This document shows, in pieces, positions 24,201 to 37,800 of a stretch of 64,000 bases of DNA. Every line of letters starts with the position of its first letter. Positions within the stretch are counted from its first letter, which is position 1. This stretch comes from Dipteris shenzhenensis (lineage: Eukaryota > Polypodiophyta > Polypodiopsida > Gleicheniales): NCBI GenBank assembly GCA_047967505.1, contig CM106538.1. One strand, 5' to 3'. Below the pieces are notes generated by a model. The model worked only from the letters and a program-made list of their open reading frames with translations, had not been told where the DNA came from and made no database searches. The translations under genes were made by a program, and so were the position numbers.

Positions 24201-27200
24201 CACATGTCCGACTAGTGACACTCCGACACCGAGCCTCTCTACGAGAGCATCCCACCCTGTCCATGGACGTGGATTTGACACCACTACAGATTGAGGAGCG
24301 ACGAGTTCTTCTGCAGCAGCGAGATGTTGCCCGCAAGGAGAGAAAATGGGCCATGGTCCGAGATGGTAGGTTATTGATCGGCACCCGTCGGGCTCCCACC
24401 CGTACCTCCTAGGGGGACGGGGCCTATGAGACTCAGGTTTTCGAGACCCTAGACTGCACCATTTGAAACTGTAATGGTACCTTATGGTCAGACCCAGGGA
24501 ACTTCTCGGAGTCTTATACAGGACGAGACATAGTCTCTTACTCGGAGACACACCAGAGCCCAGAGCGTCCACTACCGATAGTCAGTGGCTACACATGGGA
24601 GTCAGCCTTGAGGGACGAGACGAGGGATACAGGAGGAGTCCGAGGATTAGGCGGGGTCGCAGTATTGTACAGGTCTTCCCTCGTTGGAGCCATCTCCATT
24701 GAGAGGAAGGACGCACACTCCCAATTCATGTGGATCCGGATCCGACGCATAGACACTCGTGACCGTTTCATAGCAATATGCTACTTTCCGCCAGACACAT
24801 CCTTCTTCGCCAGAGTGGCACGAGACGAGGGTGAGACATCGCCATATGCAACCTTACATCAGGATATCTTCCGAGACGACTCTTTTTTTTGCTACCAGAC
24901 ATGGACCTAGACGGAGCAGGTATGACCAGGACCCCATCTGACACGGGCTTGTTACACCATATGGACATGCGCTCTCATCATCTACAATGGGCTCGACCTA
25001 TGGCCCTCCTCAGGTGGTTTTACTTGCTTCCCACACGGGGGGGCACTAGTGTAGTAGATTACATCATGGGATCCCCTATCTTCACTTCATGTATCACCGA
25101 CTTCACCGTAGCACCACTCCCTCCAAGAGCTGATCACACATACCTATTCTTCACTATCGCCACCCCACGCTTATCCACACCACACGCACCACATACGAAG
25201 CACGACACCTATCACGACACACACTTTGATCACAGCCTCTCACTGGCCTACTCTGGACGCCTAAACAGACTCCTAGCCTACATCGATCACATACCACTGA
25301 TAGAGGACCGTGCTGCCCTGATTAGTCGCACACTCCACGAGGCTGCCCTCCAAATCTTTCACCACACCACACGGTCCACTAGACCACCACCTCTTGGTTC
25401 TGTACCCTGCAATAATTGGTACGATGTGGAGTGCAAGGCTTATCGCCGACAGCTCCGATTTGAAACCAGATGTCACGTCTCGAACACACCAGACACGGTA
25501 CGTAAGTACTGATGTCTCGTACGTCGAAAGAAGCATGCATCTCTTCATCGAAATGAGGAGTTGCTGCACATCTTGTACAGTAGCAACTCTTTTTTGTGGA
25601 GATTCCTTGAGCGTAGGTCCCCATCACCCATCACCGACACGAGAGTCTGGCACATGTATGCACACCATCTTTATGATGTCCCACACCAGCCCACTCTAGA
25701 TCTCATACACACACCTCGCCCCACCACTTACACGTTGATCACCAGAGGGGGAGTCAAGGAAGCGACAATGAAACTGCACAATGGCCGAGCGAAGGATCAC
25801 GAGGGGCTATGCACTAAGTTTATCGCATATGGGATTGACACGTTAGCAAAGCTATTTAATGACGTTGTTTTCCTTGGCTTCCCCCGCACCTGGACACTCA
25901 ACACCATCACCCCCATCCACAAGGCAGGGGATCCCATGGACCCGAGTAACTACAGGACTATCATGATTGGACATGTGATGTCCAAGATCTATGCAGCTGT
26001 ATTGGATGCAACGGTCAGCCTGTTCGCAAAGATGAGAGGGCTCAAGGTAGAGGGTCAGGCCGGTATCAGGCGAGACCATGGGACTATGGATCACATACTC
26101 ACACTCAGGAGTGTCATTGAGGAGGCCGGATCACGGAAGGAGAGGGTATATTGTTGCTTTGTGGATTCTCGCAAAGCCTTTGACATAGTACCTCGAGCTC
26201 GTCTCATCACATGTCTATAGACACTGGGATTTAATCAGGAGATCATTTGGGCAGTCATGGCACTGTATGAGAGAGTCTCAGGCCGAGTTCGGACAAGCGC
26301 AGGTTGAACAGATGAGATCGTGAGTACCATAGGGGTCAAACAGGGTTGTCCCTTATCACCGATCCTGTTTGGCCTCTACATCGATGAGCTTGAGACTTTC
26401 ATGGGGGCGTTCGGAGGGACCGGTTGCTCACTTGCCGGGATCATCATCAAGATTCTTCTATATGCAGATGACGTGGCACTCTTGTCGTCCACACCCGAGG
26501 GGCTCCAGCGACACCTGGATGCACTGCAGGCTTTTTGTTTATCCCATGATTTGGAGGTCAACCTTGGCAAGACTAAGGTCATGATCTTTAACACCTCTCG
26601 AGTAAACATGCAACGGAAGCAGGTTACTTTTACTTTCGGTGGGTCACCAGTTGAGATCGTATCCTCATACACTTACTTAGGGGTCATCTTCTCTGGCCCG
26701 ATCTTCACGATGAGACCAGTGATGCAGGCCAGACTGAGCAAGGGATACACCTCACTGGCTCGGCTAGAGAGACAATGCTTTCACTCCCACTTCCAGGACC
26801 CTCGGACCAAGGCTCTTCTCTTCGACTCCTTGGTCCGACCAGTCGGTATGTATGGCAGCCCTTGTTGGGGGCTTGACATGTCAGAGATATAGTGGACACG
26901 GGTGGAGTGCCTGTAGATCCTCATGCTCTCACGGATGATCCGGGTGAAACCGTCTGTACCACATCACATAATTCGGGCCGAGTTTGGTGCTTCTCCACTC
27001 CAGCTAGATGCGGCCTTTCAGACCATCACATATCTACACCGGGTTAGATCATATGGGGACTTCACATCAGGGAGACAGAGGTTGCCAGAGATGGCTCTCG
27101 ATTCCTCCATGAGGTTGGGAGCAGAGGGAGACGAGTGATGCTGGTATGCACGGACTCACAGATGGTTTGTGAGACTAGGGTTCCACATCGATAGGATACC

Positions 27201-28496
27201 TCCTTTTCAGTACAGTTTAGATGCCCCTCCGGTACTCCCACCACCATCCCGATTGGGCCACACACTAACCGGGTCATTCGAGAGGATCTCCTGCAGCTAC
27301 ACACCATTAGGACCTGGTTGGAGCTGAGGGAGCTTCCAGTGAAGCCGAGTTTCTACAGAGATTACTGTCTTCGTATTTCGGAGGAGGGATTCATCACACC
27401 ACCGGGGTACACTGAGCTTCATATGCCTCACTCACTACGGATCTCCATCGGACAGTTTCAAGTATCATCACACCGCCTCCACATAGAGAGCGGCACAGTA
27501 GAGGGGATTCCTAGGGAGCATCGCTTATGCATATTGTGCGACTATCAGGAGGTTGAGTCGGAGGAGCATTTTATTTTCAGGTGCCCAGTGTACTACGAGA
27601 TCTGAGAACGGCTTTGGGCTCCTTTACAGATTCCTCGCCTACCCAGATCAGAGATGCCTCGCGGCCTTCATTCACGAGGGGGTCCGACACAGAGAGTACT
27701 TACTCAGGCGACCGGGCTTGGCCACATCATCAGACACCTCTTAGAGCGACATTGATCGTCCAGTCTCTAGCCGCAGACATTGAGAGACATTGATCGTCCA
27801 GTCTCTAACCGCAGACGTGACAGAGACCCCGACCCGACGACCGCAGCACAACACACGAGACATCGAGGGGGGACACAGATCACTCTGGGGGACCTCCCAT
27901 CATTGTTTAGACCCGGGATACATCCCACGGGAGTCACGGTGGCTCTGGTTTTGTGTCGAGCCTCGTCCAAGAGATCAAGACGCACGGCACCCCTTGACAG
28001 GCGCCATCGTCCCATCATTGGCTATGCACCATTCAGGGCGACATGACATACGGAGGATTCCGCTCCGCTCCAGTCCTTTTCTTTTCTTTTCATTGTTACA
28101 TCCAGATGTATTTGATTATGTATGATCAGACTTAGGGTTCAGCACGGGTGATGATGCTTGTTTCAGTAGCTCCACCCTTACTATGATTTGTATCAGGTTT
28201 TCTTTTAGTCTCATAGACCCATCGGTCTTCCGAAGACTCTCTCTCTCCCCCCCCCCCCCCCCAATCCCCGCGTTCACATTTAGGTAACCATGCTGATGTG
28301 TCAAGGTTAGTTAGTCCAGATTTAGTTATTTTGAGATGCTTGATATTACTTCAAATTGTAAATAAAGTGGAATACAGCAGAGTCTCTGTTTTCCATCATT
28401 TACTTAAGGTCAGTTTGAAGGAGGGAGCTGCTTGTGGAGTTAGTTATGTTTTGATTATGATATTAGAATTGCATAATAATCCTCCTCCCCCCCCCC

Positions 28497-28529
<33 letters not shown>

Positions 28530-29322
28530 CTGATGCCTATCAATGCCAATCAGCAGTTCATGTTTATTTGTTTTGTAAACCTCGATATTGTCTAAAGGGG
28601 TAAATAAAGTGATGAAACTTTATATTCTCATTCACCTTCGATTCTATGAGTGGTAAATAAAGTGATGAAACTTTATATTCTCGTTCACCTTCGATTCTAT
28701 GAGCGTGATAGAGCTAGAATGCATCTAAATATTGCTAGCTGCCTTGAAGTATTAGGCAAAATACTTGTCACTTATGACTTTTCGTGTTGCGATTTGAATG
28801 GCACAGTATAGAAAGCTAGCCGACAGTTTAGTGAATGGAGGAGCCACACGTAGCGATGCTGATGGTGAAGGTCCATTTTCTCCTCGATATTCTGACAAGC
28901 TTTCTCCTGCAATTCATGGATATCTGAGTGAAGCTTCAAGGCAGGAGAATAGGGTGAGTTAGACTTGCTCGATATCTAAGTTGGCATATGCATGCTTTCT
29001 GTGCAGGCCCTTTTAAAACTGTTCTCTGTGTGTGTGAGTGTGCGCGCGCGTGTGCATGTGCATGTCTATATATGTATGAGTGCATGTGTGTGTCTACGTG
29101 CGTGGTTGTGCATGTGAATGTGGCATGCACGCGTGTGGGAGACCAAATTCGAAATTAGGTAGCACTGCCTTGTAAGGCAGTACTCTACTCAGAGTCTTCC
29201 GAAAGAGTGTCCTCCCAGTAGATTTTGGACACCTCATGCCTTGGTTAACTACTTTGTATTCTAGTCTCTCTCTCTCTCTCTCCTCCGCCTTGTCTCTCCC
29301 CCTCTCTCCCCTTGCCCCAATT

Positions 29323-29361
<39 letters not shown>

Positions 29362-31780
29362 GCGCCCCCCGCCCCCCCCCCCCCCCAACTCAACTCATCC
29401 CTCTATCAATATACTCCAATGCTGCATAAAAGCAAAAACAAATGAAATAATGAAGACAATGCTATCAATGAGTACATGATATGCTCTCTTTTTTTGCACT
29501 CACCCGCCCACACACAAACATATGCACGCACACAGAGCTTGCACATCGCTTTGCATTTGCAAGCAGTTGTATTATATCACTCAAACTTTCCAGTGGTTCT
29601 ACAGACAGGCTTCCATTGCAAGTGCTGGAAAGTAATCATCCATTCACATTTAGCAAGACCTAAGGCAGTGCTCACGAGTACTTGTACTCGCTTGTTCTTG
29701 AAGTTTCAAGTATGAATAATATAGAAAAGCTTAGATATGTGTACAGCGAGGCATGGAAACACTACCGAATGGTCATTGCCCTTTAGGTAGGTATTGAAAA
29801 ACAAATCCTATATAGAATGTAGCGTTTTAGTCACTTAAGTCTAACCATCTATGTTATTGATTCCACTGTTATGGGCGGACCCTTGGTTATTCTTGCCCCA
29901 TTCTTCATGCTCATTCTCCTTTTTGCCTATCCCCATTGAGCTTGCAGCGCTCTTGTTCAGTTCTTCACCCTTACCTATTCAAAGGGATTAAGGACAAATC
30001 CTCTGACTTGCAACCTAGAGTGGATTATATTTCACATGAGTTGCAAACCAGAACTGACCAGTGGGGATCATCAAAAAATAATAAACAGGTACGAGGAGGG
30101 GACAATGAAGCCTGAAAATGAAGTATATTTTGATTGAAGCTCCATTTGTGTATCAATTGTTCTTTGATTTCGACGTATTTATTGAACTTTGTTCAAAATC
30201 TATCTAGATAGTTGAAATGATGAATAGAGATAATACAATCCATGTCAAAAGAGAAGTGTTTTCGCGCGTGCACGTGTGTGTGTGTGCGCGCATGTGCATG
30301 AGCATGTGTGCGTGAGAAGTTTTTTCCTGTGTGTGTGCATGTGCATGTGCATGCGTGCATGCCTCTGTGCATGAGAAAGAGAGAAAGTCTATTAGTGTCT
30401 TTGACTACCGCACGGTCGATGAAATCGAAAAAAGAACCAGATACAATAAAAGATAAGGGGCAGGGCCACTAAATGGGCACACGTACCTAAGGCTGATGTG
30501 TATGACAAGAACGTGTTTGTGGGCCCTATGGACTTTAGGAAAGGACCGTAACCATTGAGTGTTTGGTGATCCCTCCCTGGCTAAATATCAGTTCTTCAAG
30601 GCATCTTTAAAACAATCTCTGTATGATTGTCTTGATTGTCTATGTGGGATATAGATCATTCTACCTCCTTGTCATACAATGATATCTTTTGATGCTTGTA
30701 ACTACCTGTCCCTTTTCGCCGGACTGTTCTTTGTACTATAATGACAAATGGATTGTCACTAACCAAAAAAAAAAGTGTGTGGTGTGTGTGTCTATGTGAG
30801 TAGTAGCTGTCTCTATTGGGCCAGCTATCATATGTTCTTTTAATACATACTTTCTTAAATCCCCCGCGCGCCCCCCCAAAAAAAAAACGTTTTTGTGTAC
30901 CCTATGGACTCTATGAAATGACTATAACCATCGAGTCTTTGGTGATCCCTCCCTGGCTAAATATCAGTTCTTTTGGGCATCTTTAAAGAAATCTCTTTAT
31001 GATTGTCTACGTGGGATATAGATTATTCTACCTTCTTGTCATGTAATGATATCTTCTGCTGCTTGTAACTGGCTGTCCCTTCTCTTGGGACTGTTCGTTG
31101 TAATATCATGACAAATAGATTTCCACCAACCAAAAAAAAAGTGTGTGTGTGTTCGCGTGTGAGTAGTAGCTATCTCACTTTGGGCAGCTATCATGGTACA
31201 TTCTTCTTAACACACCACACATTAAAAAAACTCCATGTGTGTGTGTGTGTGTGTGTGGTGATCCCATATTTTCTTTATTTGGTTTTTTTAAGCGTTCTCT
31301 GCAGCAATCCTTCTTTGATTGCTTGCAGACGCACTGCATAGATCATGATGTATATTTAGCATACACTGAGATTTTCAGAGAATGTACTTTTGGCTGCCTC
31401 GTTTTGAGGTTGCTACTCTTTTAATATAATCAATCAAAAGTTTTCACTAAAAAGAAAATGTGTGTGTGTGCACTGGGCTCGTTTTTGGGTACTATGGACT
31501 ATTTGGACACAAAGATTGCATTTTAGGATGGGACAACAGTTTCCTCAGGCATATGCTTTCTTCAGAATGTCCCTCAAGCAATCTTTATATGATAGTTATG
31601 CTGCGAGGGACTTGGATGCTACTAGCCTTGAAGTGTTTTCTCACTGTTTTTGAGTTCTTCCATTAGGCTCTCTTTTGGAGTCTAATGTCATGTACATTGA
31701 TTTCATGTTAATTTTATAGTTACTGGTTTCACCAAAAAAAAAAGGTGTGTGTGAGAGAGAGGGATATTACCAAAAAACAA

Positions 31781-31818
<38 letters not shown>

Positions 31819-34800
31819 ACTTAGGCGTGCCTTACAGCCTCAGGGAACACCGGAGAATGGGTACATATGGCAGAGATTAAGCCCGCAGATAAGTTCGCCA
31901 AGCCAACCATATTCTTTGCGTGAGGCTTTGGCACAAGCGCACTCATCACGGATGGGTACATCAAGTCGAGCCCTACGTGAAAGTCTGCACCCGATCTTGC
32001 GTCAGAAGCTAGTAATGCCCTTTTTGTTTTTTGTTTTGTTTTGTCTTTTGGGTCTTTCTTTGTGTGTGTTCTGTTTTGTTTTCTTTTTTTTTGGAGGGGG
32101 GGGGGGGTGCATTGCAGGAAATTCGGGGGTTGATGATTCTCTCCCTCTTATCTCTTATCTATTTTTCGGAGAATTACTTTATTCTAAAACTAGAGCTTGG
32201 GTATCTGTATCATTCAGGAACTGTGGGAGGAGAATTTAAGTGCAGCTGTTAGTCTGCAAGTATTGGAGATACTTGAGAAGTTCTCGGAAGCGGCATCAGA
32301 CCACAGTATCGCAACAGATTATTTGAAGCTTGATTGTGTCACTGCAATCATCATGGGATATCTTTCACGGAACCAGCCTCTAATATTTTGGAAAGCTTTT
32401 TTCCCAGTGTTTAATAATCTTTTTAACCGCCATGGAGGAACCCTAATGGTCCGTGAGAATGACCGTTTTTTAAAGCAAGTTGCATTTCATTTGCTGCGTC
32501 TTGCAGTTTTCAGGAATGACTCAATTCGTAAAAGAGCAGTTGTTGGGCTTCAAATATTGCTTCGGGTGAGCTTCTTAATCTTTCATTGGCTGGTGGTTAA
32601 GAAAATTCAAGAGCGCTAGGCGGCAACATGGTGATTGTGTATTTTGCATGAGGCAGTTGCTTTATTTCGACTTCTTTCCTGCATTAAATGTATAAGCAAT
32701 ATATGGTGACAAAAAGGCAATTAAATTTCCAATAAACCTTGTTGATTCAGAGGACTGCCTGACTAGTTTCATAATTGAATGATAGAACAATTGGACTGTG
32801 GCGTTAAACAAAGTGGCTTGCAAATCTAAGATTAAGACTTAAGTAGATGTTTAAAATTGTTTTCTGCTATTGACAGTGCAATGTGAATGGTACATGGCAA
32901 TCTCTGATGATTAATCCACAATGAGATATGCTTTTGGGGAACCTGAGGATTCAAGAAGACAAACTCAGTGTTAATAGGAATCATTTTGTTAGTCTCTGAT
33001 AACCAGATAGAAAGGTCAACTAAGAGTTTGATGCTATGTTGTTAGACAGGTTGTGTGAACTGCATATTATGATGTTCTTAGAGAAATACTTTGGTTAAAC
33101 ATAACAATTTTTCAAGGATGTGAACAGATAACTCTGATTTGCTATTTCAATCTGGGCTATAATTTTTGTTCTTTTTCTGCAGAATTCCTTCTATAATTTT
33201 CAGAGTACAGCAAGGTTACGAGTGATGTTGACCATCACACTCTCTGAGTTGATGTCAGAAATTCAAGTTACACAGATGAGGGCTGATGGTTTTCTTGAAG
33301 AGACTGGGGAGGCACGACGTCTGAAAAAATCTCTTGAGGAGGTTGCACAAGAAGACATCAGCCATGACTTGTTAAGAGAGTGTGGTATCAGTGTAAAGGC
33401 ATTGGATGCAGTAATTGAAGGCTCAAGAGAGAATCGATGGCAATGGATGGAAGTTCGGGAGGTCTCGATGACATTGATTCGTGCTCTTGCTGCTGGCATT
33501 GAGCATGCTCTTTTGGTATGGTAAACGTTCTTCATTTTTTGCCTGTGAACAGGCATTGCAGTTAGTTATAAGTTTGCTTTGAACTGTTAGCTCCTGGGGA
33601 CAAGTAATTATGCATCAACCTTACTTGTTTATTCCTGACTTGAAAGGCACCCATGCTCTCAGTTGACAAGTATGCTGCAGCAGAAAGTTTTCATAGCCTT
33701 GCATGGGCATATGCTCATGTGCCAGATTTGCATATAATGTGGCTTCTCCATTTGTGTGATGCACATCAAGAGATGCAATCATGGGCAGAAGCTGCCCAAT
33801 GTGCAGTGGCAGTTGCAGGTGTGATCATGCAGGTAGGAATCTGAAACTCTGTTTTGTAAAATTTTTTGAAGATCTCAAGTCAGGTCAATTTGCAAAATTG
33901 AAAAGATTGCAAGAAAATGATCTATGTCTGCTATTCGATCCCAGACATCAACAGTGGATTAGTGGATGCTTCTGTTAACTGGTTGGTTTCATTTGAACAT
34001 TATACTATGAATGTTATAGTTTTGCTGTTTCATTTGTTATATTGTGGTGAAATTTGAAATCATTATGGCAATGTTGCTTCTAAAGCTCTGTATGACCTTG
34101 GGAGAGAAACGGAATACAAGTCTAGATAACTGCAGCAGTATGTTTATGCTGGCCCACCTTGAAAGAGAAGCGGAATATAAGTCTGTATATTCCATTCTGT
34201 GTAGCGCTAGCTAGCTGCACCTCTTATTTGAATGATTACATCTTCTCATGTAGCAACAAGCTACTGTTAACTTCGAAGAAACATGCAGGCATAACGGAGC
34301 CAACTTGTCCAATGTAACTGATTAATGGTCTTTAGAGTGAGGCTCTTGAACTCACTCCTTGGCCATGGATAACGGTACCTGTCAGAAGGTTGCCTGTATA
34401 ACCATGGTTTCCAAAAGACAAACACATATCTGAAACTGAATTGATTGTCAAAAAGCCAAATCACATACACAGATTCCATCTGAGGTACGGTTTTGAGGAA
34501 GATCGAATAAAGAAAGTTTCGCAGGATGGGTGGTGGATGAAGACTCCACCTACCAGGATTCTTAACTGTAGAATGCTTCTTTATTTCAGTTATACAGGTC
34601 ATAAAATAACCAGAGTCTGGATAGAACCTTTAGAATCTCTTTAACATTAAAAACCTGAAATTTGTCAAATATGGAGATTTCTCAACAAATGTTGCTGCAG
34701 ATTGTCCAAATAAGACAATAGGAAATTAAAATATTGTTGTAGATCCTTCTGATGCTATTTAAAGCTAGCAAGAAACTGACTTTATGTAAACGTTTTTCAG

Positions 34801-37800
34801 TCAACAAAGCCATTGTTTCCTTGTGAGCACTGCTACAAATCACTTCCAAGCTCAGGACTCCAAAGATGAGATACTCTATTGATCTGCTAGTGCAACCCAG
34901 TATCTCCAATCTGTCAATCAGCTCAATTACTATTTATGAAGCTCACACATACAAATTGCAGTGAAGGAGGCAAGATAATCCAAGAATCGTATTGCATTCC
35001 CTAGGTGCAATAGATTCAAGTCCAAAAGAATTATGCAAATTGAGCATTGAGGTAAAAATGCAAAAGTTTGAGTGCATGAAATGACAATGTATACAGAAAC
35101 TTAACCTGGGTTGTCCTAAGTCCATAAGGACTATTCAAATTTCACACTAGGACTTCCTAGTGCATGGAATGACAATGTATACAGAACTCTCTAACGTGGG
35201 TTGTCCTAAGTCCATAAGGACCTATTTACACTAATACTTTCTACCATGTATTCAACATATACATATATCTGCCACCATATGTACATCGACCCATCCAATG
35301 ACCCATAAATAAACACTGCCCCATCATTCATCCGATGGTCTCTATATGACAGAGAGACATTTTCTGCTTTTCACAAGGCAAGGCTTCTATGAACAAATCT
35401 GCCTCCTGGTCCTCGGAGAAATAGTGAACTCATTGGACAGCTCCTTCTTCCGGCTAATGTCTTATTAAATGGTAGTAGATGTCAATGTGCTTTGATCTTT
35501 TGGATTCTTTGCCAAGACAAGGGCACTCTCATTGTCAGAAAAGATCATGGTAGCACATCTTGGACAGCACCAAGATCCTCCAAGATCCTTTGCACCCAGT
35601 CTTTGCTGTAGACAATGCCACACTTGCTTGCTTCTTACTAGACCAAGATACACAGTGAGAACTCAGCATGAATGTGTATCCTGAAATATAGTTGCGACCT
35701 CCCCAAGATGCATCACATGATCACGAAAGCAAGTTCAGTCTTCACAAGCAGTTTGAAAAGCAGATTTGAGATCATTGCACTACATTTTGGGTGTTGAGGT
35801 AGAACAAACAGAGGAAAGTATATTTCTGAGCCAAACAAAGTACACTAACCTGACGTTGGAGCAGTTCAGAATACTAGATGCAATACCTCCAAATACCCCT
35901 ATTGAGACTGGACACAACATGCAGAAGTTGGAAAGTACTCCTTTTTCAGATCTACATTATACCAACAAGCAGTTGGTTAGCTCATCTATTTGATGACATC
36001 ACCACGGCCTGATATTTGTTATGCAATAGGGCTTATGAGTCAGCTCATGGCAAGGCCATTGTAAGAGAATTTGCATTTCTTGTCCTTGCTATGTAAAATA
36101 TCTGTCAATCTTGCTGAACCAAGGTTGTGGGGCTTGCTTGAGAGTGTAAAGTGCCTTCTTTGATCTACACACTAAGTGCTCACATCCTTTTGCCACAAAT
36201 TTTTATGGCTTTTGCATATACACTTATTCTTGTAGTTTTCAATTATGCATGCATAATACCGTCATGCATGCAAGAGGTACATTAAGCTAGCTTCTCTTCA
36301 TCCTTGTAACCAGTGCAAAAGTATCCTCATAATCAATGCCTTTTGTTGAGCATATCCTTTTACCATTAAACTTACCTTTTGACAACATTCTCGTCAGCTT
36401 TGTGCTTAACATTGTAGACCCATTCAACACATTCCTTTGATTTTTTTGCCTCATAATTCCTAAAAAGTGTTTGCAGTCTTCTAGGCTTCATATCCTTGAC
36501 AATGCCTTCTGCTTCATCTACCAACTTCTTTGCGTATGTTGGCATTTATAATGATGAGTGGTTTCTCAGTTATGCTGACCATGAGATGCATCCTTTGGCT
36601 GAGAACTTGCAGAATGTCTAGGAGATTCTCCCCCATTCTGTTGATTGCCCCTAGTCATGCTAGGTAGCATGTTAACAAAATTTTGACATTGTGTGGATGT
36701 GTGCTTATCTGCATCTTTCGTTGTCATCGTCTTGTTTGTCTCCTCTTTCATTTGATTTTTTTCTTTCTCATCAAAGATTACATCGCAAAAGCAAATACTC
36801 TGTGAGTTGCAAGATCGTATAACAAGTAAGCTTTATGTTCCTCAGCATACCAATCATGATGCACTTCTCACTTTTGGAATCAAATTTATCTGTCCTGCCT
36901 TTGACACGAGCATAGATCGTTGATTTAAAAAACGCTAAGATACTGGACATTTGTCTTACATCCACTCCATGGTTCCTTTGGTGTCATATCCCATAAAGCA
37001 TTAGTAGGGGATTGGTTCAACAAATAAACTACGTCACAAAGGATTTGATCTTAGCATTCAGAAGCTGAACTAGTTAGTAGTATGACATCGATTCCTTTGA
37101 CTGAAAGTGGATGATTGTCTCCAAGATGAACATCAAGAGCTCCCTTGACTGGATTAAGTGTATTGAGCCAATGACATCTACAACACAATTGTGATGCACA
37201 TGAGTCCGCTATCAACACATCTTAGTCAAATTTCTTTGATTGATCAAAGTTGTGCATTACTGATGTCCTTTAGATGTCCAAGCTCTCACAACACATGTTA
37301 TGTGAGGCTTCACCTCTTTTTGACGTCGTACTTCTGTTGCATGTGCCTTGAACTGTTTCATGCCATAGTCGCCATGCTCGGCCTTCGGTTTGCCGGTGCA
37401 ATTTGTGGCAATGTAGCCTAGCTTGCCACAATCATAACAGTTTATTTTCCTCTTGGTAGACAGCTAGCGTAAAACTCTGCTATCTTTGTTGACTTTGATT
37501 ATTTTGTTCTAACAAGGCTTGGACCAAGAGCTTCCACCTTGCTGTGCATTCTTCGGAGGCTTCTGCCTTTGAATAGCACATGATGCATCTATGCCACAAA
37601 TATGCCTTCATGACGGTGCTTTTCTTTGATCGTCCTTTTGGATCAATAGGCTTTTTATTAGCTCACCAGACTTGATAACAGTGCCTTCGGCTATCATTGC
37701 CGTTAGTCGATAGTCCTTGACCCTAAACTCTAAACCCTAAACCTTTAGGCTACAGTAGCCCGCGTGAGATATGAAGAGAAGATGTCAATCATCAGGCGAT

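Larger units (their letters stand above)
22697..28262 (+). mobile_element. Nearly full-length LINE, coiled-coil ORF1 family
   Basis: Structure: C-rich 5' repeats (22715-22995), ORF1 (about 23184-24412), ORF2 with endonuclease, RT (intact YADD) and zinc-binding end (about 24425-27740), 3' UTR, terminal block CATAGACCCATCGGTCTTCC, then (TC)n and a C-run to 28262. It lies in sense orientation in a SPK1 intron. Stops are nearly all single transitions; few frameshifts. Best-preserved LINE in the window. Confidence 0.9.

Noticed and set aside
31745-31837. Upstream extension of SPK1 exon g into the (GA)n repeat
   Set aside because: It would add Arg-Glu repeats absent from SPK1 and use AGs without a pyrimidine tract; the acceptor at 31836-31837 aligns without a gap.
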